From assembly GCA_020627785.1 (NCBI GenBank), contig JAHDGF010000019.1, forward strand, positions 1 through 47,612: DNA of 47,612 nt. Reading direction: 5' to 3'. Source of the DNA: Saprospiraceae bacterium (GTDB taxonomy: Bacteria; Bacteroidota; Bacteroidia; Chitinophagales; Saprospiraceae). Position numbers and translations under genes: made by a program. The notes below the pieces were generated by a model that did no database searches, was not told where the DNA came from, and saw nothing but the letters and a program-made list of their open reading frames with translations. Positions 44,695-47,612 of the stretch are shown piece by piece (the stretch's first letter is position 1; every line of letters starts with the position of its first letter).

Positions 44695-44853
44695 ATGAAT
44701 AATCAAAACCAAACCTCAAACCAACCAAAAAAACTAGATTGGATAAAGCCGGAAGTTCAGGCTATGTTTAACAGTACACATATAGTGGAAGGGAAAGATG
44801 ACAATGTTATTGAAATCGATGACCCAGCAGCTAACATGGGACCAGCGAGCTAA
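44695..44853 (+). CDS. lasso-peptide precursor 2 (A2)
   Basis: A 52-codon ORF has a leader with W16-I-K-P19-x-V21, the counterpart of W-I-D-P-x-L in precursor 1. The predicted core starts at Gly33 after Ile-Val-Glu and reads GKDDNVIEIDDPAANMGPAS. Glu40 is core residue 8 and the only acidic residue at positions 7-9, so a Gly1-Glu8 ring is predicted. With Gly33 as +1, Trp is at -17, Pro at -14 and Val at -12, matching the Y-17/P-14/L-12 register of known lasso leaders. Val31 is at -2, as in precursor 1. The C-terminal Ser52 suits phosphorylation. Five Asp/Asn residues could be hydroxylated. Confidence 0.82.
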   Translation: MNNQNQTSNQPKKLDWIKPEVQAMFNSTHIVEGKDDNVIEIDDPAANMGPAS

Positions 44854-45139
44854 ACATATTCGGTATTAAGTGCTTCACTAGCCTGTGAAATTTACTATAT
44901 AGGCACATTTTCGATGGACATTAACGCTAATAGGCGCTATCAACGAGGCCATATTTAGAGTAATCTCAACTCATGGATGGTAGAAGCATGACCCTCTTAT
45001 TATAAGTATTATCCGAAATCAGAGTCCTGTTCTTAAATGAGCAGTAGAAGGCTCCTATCTTTTTTTGAAATTACCCTAGGTGTAATAAAGCCAAGCTTTT
45101 TATATTAGACCACACACAACTATTAACTTGTGGTTTATA
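44854..45139 (+). other. gap between precursor 2 and ATP-grasp 2
   Basis: In this 286-bp gap, GAGC (45039-45042) and GCTC (45051-45054), followed by a run of seven T, form a weak terminator-like hairpin. No further gene is visible; a 14-codon ORF (MDINANRRYQRGHI) is too short and shows no lasso leader motif. Confidence 0.35.
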
Positions 45140-46339
45140 ATGAGCATTGCCCAACGGATACTAAATAGATTATCAACACCGCCAGGTGTAATCCCTTGGG
45201 GTAAATTCTCTCAGAAACAACATCCGTATTTTAAGCACCATTGGCGAGCATTATGGGCTGTCCCAAACAATAAAAATATCATTGTCACGAATGGAATTAA
45301 ATTATTCCAATTCTTAAGTTGGTATCTATTATTTGCTTGGAAACATCTATTGAAAGGCCTTCGTTTTCTAAAAAAAACGGACAGAGCTAGTGGCCAAAAT
45401 GGCAAACTAAGACTGGTAAAATTATTGTACGTCTATACCATTCCGTTTCCATACATTATAAAATATCAACTCCTTGAATGCGACCCTAGTACTTGGTTGT
45501 CTCATATTTATCCACATGAGATTAGTAATTGGCAGATGGTCATCGGCAATCATTCATCTCCAAGCGAACAAAGACTACTTAGTGACAAACAGTACTTTGC
45601 TAGTGTCTGCGGCAGAAATAATCTTCCCTGCATTGAAACACAATTAGAAATCCAAAGGCAGAGTGACAGAGATGTGTTTCAGCAGTTACTCTTGAATCAA
45701 CAATCATATTTTATCAAACCACCGAACACAAATAGAAGTCACGGTTGCTACCATCTATTCCACAAGAAGGATAACTATTTTGAACTCAGCGGAATTGGTA
45801 ACAATAAACTTATTTCAGAATCTTCATTAATTATAGAAGAGCTAATGAAGACGAATGATCAATATGACTTAATAGTACAATCACCTTTAAAGAATATTGA
45901 AGATTGGAAAAATTTCAGCGTAAGTGATGAATTAATAACATTGCGATTAATAACTGAGTATGATAATGGTTGTCAATTATTAGCTGGTGTCATTGAAATC
46001 CCTATAAAAAATAGACATCGAATTTATGATGTAATCCCCATCGACCCGATAAAAGGTATAATTCATCAACGATTTTTCCGTCATGATCAATTTCCACCAG
46101 ACAAAAGAAAAAAAGTCTTGATGGCAAAAATTGTTGGAAGTCAAATTCCTCATTGGCAGGAAGTTCTAAAGATTCTAAATCAAGTGCATGCGCTTTGCCC
46201 AAATCATCGAATGGTAGGCTGGGATTTAGCCATAACTCCCCGTGGACCTGTATTGATTGAAGGGAATGCAGGTTGGGATACCATTGCCTTAACAATGAAT
46301 GAATTAGCCATTAAAAAACTTATAGATATCGAAGTTTAA
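45140..46339 (+). CDS. ATP-grasp protein of lasso locus 2 (sugar-transfer-associated type)
   Basis: The frame opens at a TTG (45128), but the ATG at 45140 (MSIAQRILNRL) is preferred; the product is 399 residues. It is a paralogue of the ATP-grasp protein at 19306: shared pieces are SYFIKPPNTNRSHGCYHLF (ATP-binding Lys), IVQSPLKNIEDW...ITLRLITEYDNG, and the C-terminal VGWDLAITPRGPVLIEGNAGWD (metal site). The recurrence of this family beside B2 and the kinase in two separate lasso loci argues that it is part of the pathway. Its reaction is not known. Confidence 0.85.
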   Translation: MSIAQRILNRLSTPPGVIPWGKFSQKQHPYFKHHWRALWAVPNNKNIIVTNGIKLFQFLSWYLLFAWKHLLKGLRFLKKTDRASGQNGKLRLVKLLYVYTIPFPYIIKYQLLECDPSTWLSHIYPHEISNWQMVIGNHSSPSEQRLLSDKQYFASVCGRNNLPCIETQLEIQRQSDRDVFQQLLLNQQSYFIKPPNTNRSHGCYHLFHKKDNYFELSGIGNNKLISESSLIIEELMKTNDQYDLIVQSPLKNIEDWKNFSVSDELITLRLITEYDNGCQLLAGVIEIPIKNRHRIYDVIPIDPIKGIIHQRFFRHDQFPPDKRKKVLMAKIVGSQIPHWQEVLKILNQVHALCPNHRMVGWDLAITPRGPVLIEGNAGWDTIALTMNELAIKKLIDIEV

Positions 46340-46410
46340 ATTGATCATTGACCTTTTACCATAATTTTATAATTGCTTTATCTTTAAATTAGATTGAAAT
46401 CTAAAATTTA

Positions 46411-46884
46411 GTGTCCAATATCTTTCGATACATAAGGCTTTTTTCAAAAATGAGCATGCGGCTGAAATGGCTATATGTCAAGGCAACCATATATTCTTTA
46501 TGGGCTCAGATCTTTGTGAAATTCAATCAAGATTATCTATTAAAGAAATCAATTAAAAATTATCCTGAAACTCCACTAAAGTCTAAAGAACAAAAATTAA
46601 TTGTTCGTCAAGTAAGTGATGTAACCCGTGTCATTGGAGCGAGAGCGCCATGGAATCCGATGTGTTTAAATCTAGCCTATGTCACAAAAAAGATATTAAA
46701 GGAACACGGGATTAATTGCACTTTTAGATTAGGCTATCTTGAGGGTCGGCCTAAAAACATGCTGGAAGGACATGCTTGGATTACCCTAGATGATAAACTC
46801 ATCGCTGGATGGCTCCCCAATCTTAAAGATTATATAGAAATGACTCAACCCAAACAAATCACAAAAACGCAAAAAACTTCTTAA
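46411..46884 (+). CDS. lasso leader peptidase B2, second copy (GTG start)
   Basis: The 157-residue product starts with GTG (MSNIFRYIRLFSKMS). The transglutaminase-like core has Cys85 in NPMCLNLAYVTKKIL, the strand GINCTFRLGYL, His121 in EGHAWITLDDKLI and Asp127 or Asp128 following. All three catalytic positions correspond to those in the first B2. No PqqD-like domain is fused or adjacent, so leader recognition must be supplied elsewhere. Confidence 0.87.
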   Translation: MSNIFRYIRLFSKMSMRLKWLYVKATIYSLWAQIFVKFNQDYLLKKSIKNYPETPLKSKEQKLIVRQVSDVTRVIGARAPWNPMCLNLAYVTKKILKEHGINCTFRLGYLEGRPKNMLEGHAWITLDDKLIAGWLPNLKDYIEMTQPKQITKTQKTS

Positions 46885-47000
46885 CCACATCCTCTTAGAA
46901 ACTTGCGAATAAAATTATAATACTTGTCTATTAAGATGAGAATCAAAAAAAAGAAGTTGATTCGCTATAGAGATTATTCAAAATTTTGATCCTCCAATGT

Positions 47001-47612
47001 TTAAAGAATTTTTTCTAATAGCGTGGGATGATCAATGCCATCACTCAACTTTTTAATGAGATTATTCATGTATTCAGCAAACTCCTCTTTACCTATCTCT
47101 TTTGGCCTGACTACTAAATAGACAGGAATTGTTTTTAGAAATTCAGAAATAAGATGCCACAATTCCTTATCAAGATCCATTTTACTTACCATCACCAAAC
47201 GAAAAATTTGGTTGCGAAATCTTTTCAATTTTTCTAGCCCTAAAAGTTTTCGATGGCTGACCTTGTCATCTTCTGAGCTATGATTTATTATAAAAACCGA
47301 ATGAAGCATTTGATCTTCAGAGACTAAATCATTTTCATTTATCTCAAATTGAAATTTATCCTTTCGAAGTACAACCTCTTTAGGGTTTGAAAGAAATGAT
47401 TCGAAGTTTAATGAATCCAAGGCATCTTGCCAAAGTCTCATAATCTTTAATCCAGGCTTGGCCTTCCAGGCATCATTTCCATCTGACAGTAATAAACATT
47501 TATCATCACTAAATAAACGATACCCTTTTAATTTCAGTTGAGCTGCAAGTGTGGATTTGCCAATTCCAGAACGGCCGCAAAACAAAAATAATTGATCGTT
47601 CAAAGAAACAGC
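47001..47612 (-). CDS. HPr-kinase-like lasso-peptide kinase 2 (partial, cut by window end)
   Basis: The frame runs off the right edge: codons before the TTG at 47601-47603 continue as Ala-Val-Ser-Leu-Asn, so the visible ~204 residues lack the N-terminus. Visible features are Walker A GRSGIGKST and FSDDKCLLL, with the same order as in the kinase at 20531. It is on the opposite strand, convergent with B2. It should phosphorylate the C-terminal Ser of precursor 2. Confidence 0.82.
   Translation of the reverse strand, partial: AVSLNDQLFLFCGRSGIGKSTLAAQLKLKGYRLFSDDKCLLLSDGNDAWKAKPGLKIMRLWQDALDSLNFESFLSNPKEVVLRKDKFQFEINENDLVSEDQMLHSVFIINHSSEDDKVSHRKLLGLEKLKRFRNQIFRLVMVSKMDLDKELWHLISEFLKTIPVYLVVRPKEIGKEEFAEYMNNLIKKLSDGIDHPTLLEKIL

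Noticed and set aside
44695..44853. Precursor 2 as a graspetide (acid-rich core plus an ATP-grasp gene)
   Set aside because: The core has only one Lys and one Ser as possible partners, and a lasso cyclase and B2 flank it. The ATP-grasp protein is of the sugar-transfer-associated type, not the graspetide ligase type.
45001..45068. Additional short ORF or strong terminator after precursor 2
   Set aside because: The stem is only four base pairs; the only ORF is 14 codons with no leader motif. Kept only as a remark in the gap entry.
1..47612. CRISPR arrays, tRNA/rRNA genes, insertion sequences, prophage
   Set aside because: No regularly spaced repeats, cloverleaf sequences, transposase or integrase motifs or terminal inverted repeats were found by reading both strands.

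Overview
The window comes from a low-GC member of the Bacteroidota. Two secreted proteins end in type IX secretion (T9SS) C-terminal sorting domains with the YPNP signature. There is a Reg_prop/Y_Y_Y/LytS-type sensor kinase with a LytTR regulator, a dihydroorotase-like/DUF4199/glycosyltransferase neighbourhood, and A-rich start regions without strong Shine-Dalgarno sites. A Saprospiria- or Cytophagia-like marine lineage is plausible, but I cannot fix the genus.

Positions 1-11.5 kb are ordinary accessory and housekeeping genes: outer-membrane or secreted proteins of unknown role, a Crp-type regulator, a T9SS FG-GAP repeat protein, a SUKH protein, a GNAT acetyltransferase, an alpha/beta hydrolase controlled by a TetR repressor with two matching operators, and an LVIVD-repeat lipoprotein followed by a small beta-barrel protein. 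Positions 11.6-16.1 kb hold a tight cluster: a dihydroorotase homologue that has lost its metal ligands, DUF4199, two glycosyltransferases and a GmhA-like isomerase. Positions 16.1-19.3 kb hold a lipoprotein, a small secreted protein, an SGNH hydrolase and an SDR dehydrogenase.

The main discovery is a pair of lasso-peptide (RiPP) loci. Locus 1 (19.3-29.7 kb) has an ATP-grasp protein, an HPr-kinase-like peptide kinase, a PqqD-type recognition element (B1), a transglutaminase-like leader peptidase (B2), an aspartyl beta-hydroxylase, an asparagine-synthetase-like lasso cyclase (C), four sulfotransferases and two glycosyltransferases. A previously unlisted 44-codon precursor gene lies at 23974-24108. 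Locus 2 (42.7 kb to the window end) has a second cyclase, a second unlisted precursor (44695-44853, 52 codons), a second ATP-grasp, a second B2 and a second HPr-like kinase cut by the window edge. Both precursors have a W-I-x-P leader motif, Val at -2, Gly at +1, a Glu at ring position 9 or 8, and a C-terminal Ser that suits the kinases. Expected working order: B1 binds the leader, B2 cuts it, the cyclase closes the Gly-Glu ring around the tail, the kinase phosphorylates the terminal Ser, and the hydroxylase, sulfotransferases and glycosyltransferases decorate the peptide.

Locus 1 is flanked by a direct repeat. The last ~140 bp of the SDR gene (ending 19262) recur in decayed form at 29883-30023, on the far side of the cluster, suggesting that locus 1 arrived as one segment next to that gene end.

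Between the two loci lie an 8.2-kb T9SS surface-protein gene (LamG, HYR-like and propeller-like regions), a small unknown gene, and a LytS/LytTR pair divergent from the second cyclase. Also notable: the 12-mer GCTTTCGCAAAT occurs exactly six times in this AT-rich window, inside and outside genes. I see no tRNA, rRNA, CRISPR array, transposase or integrase.
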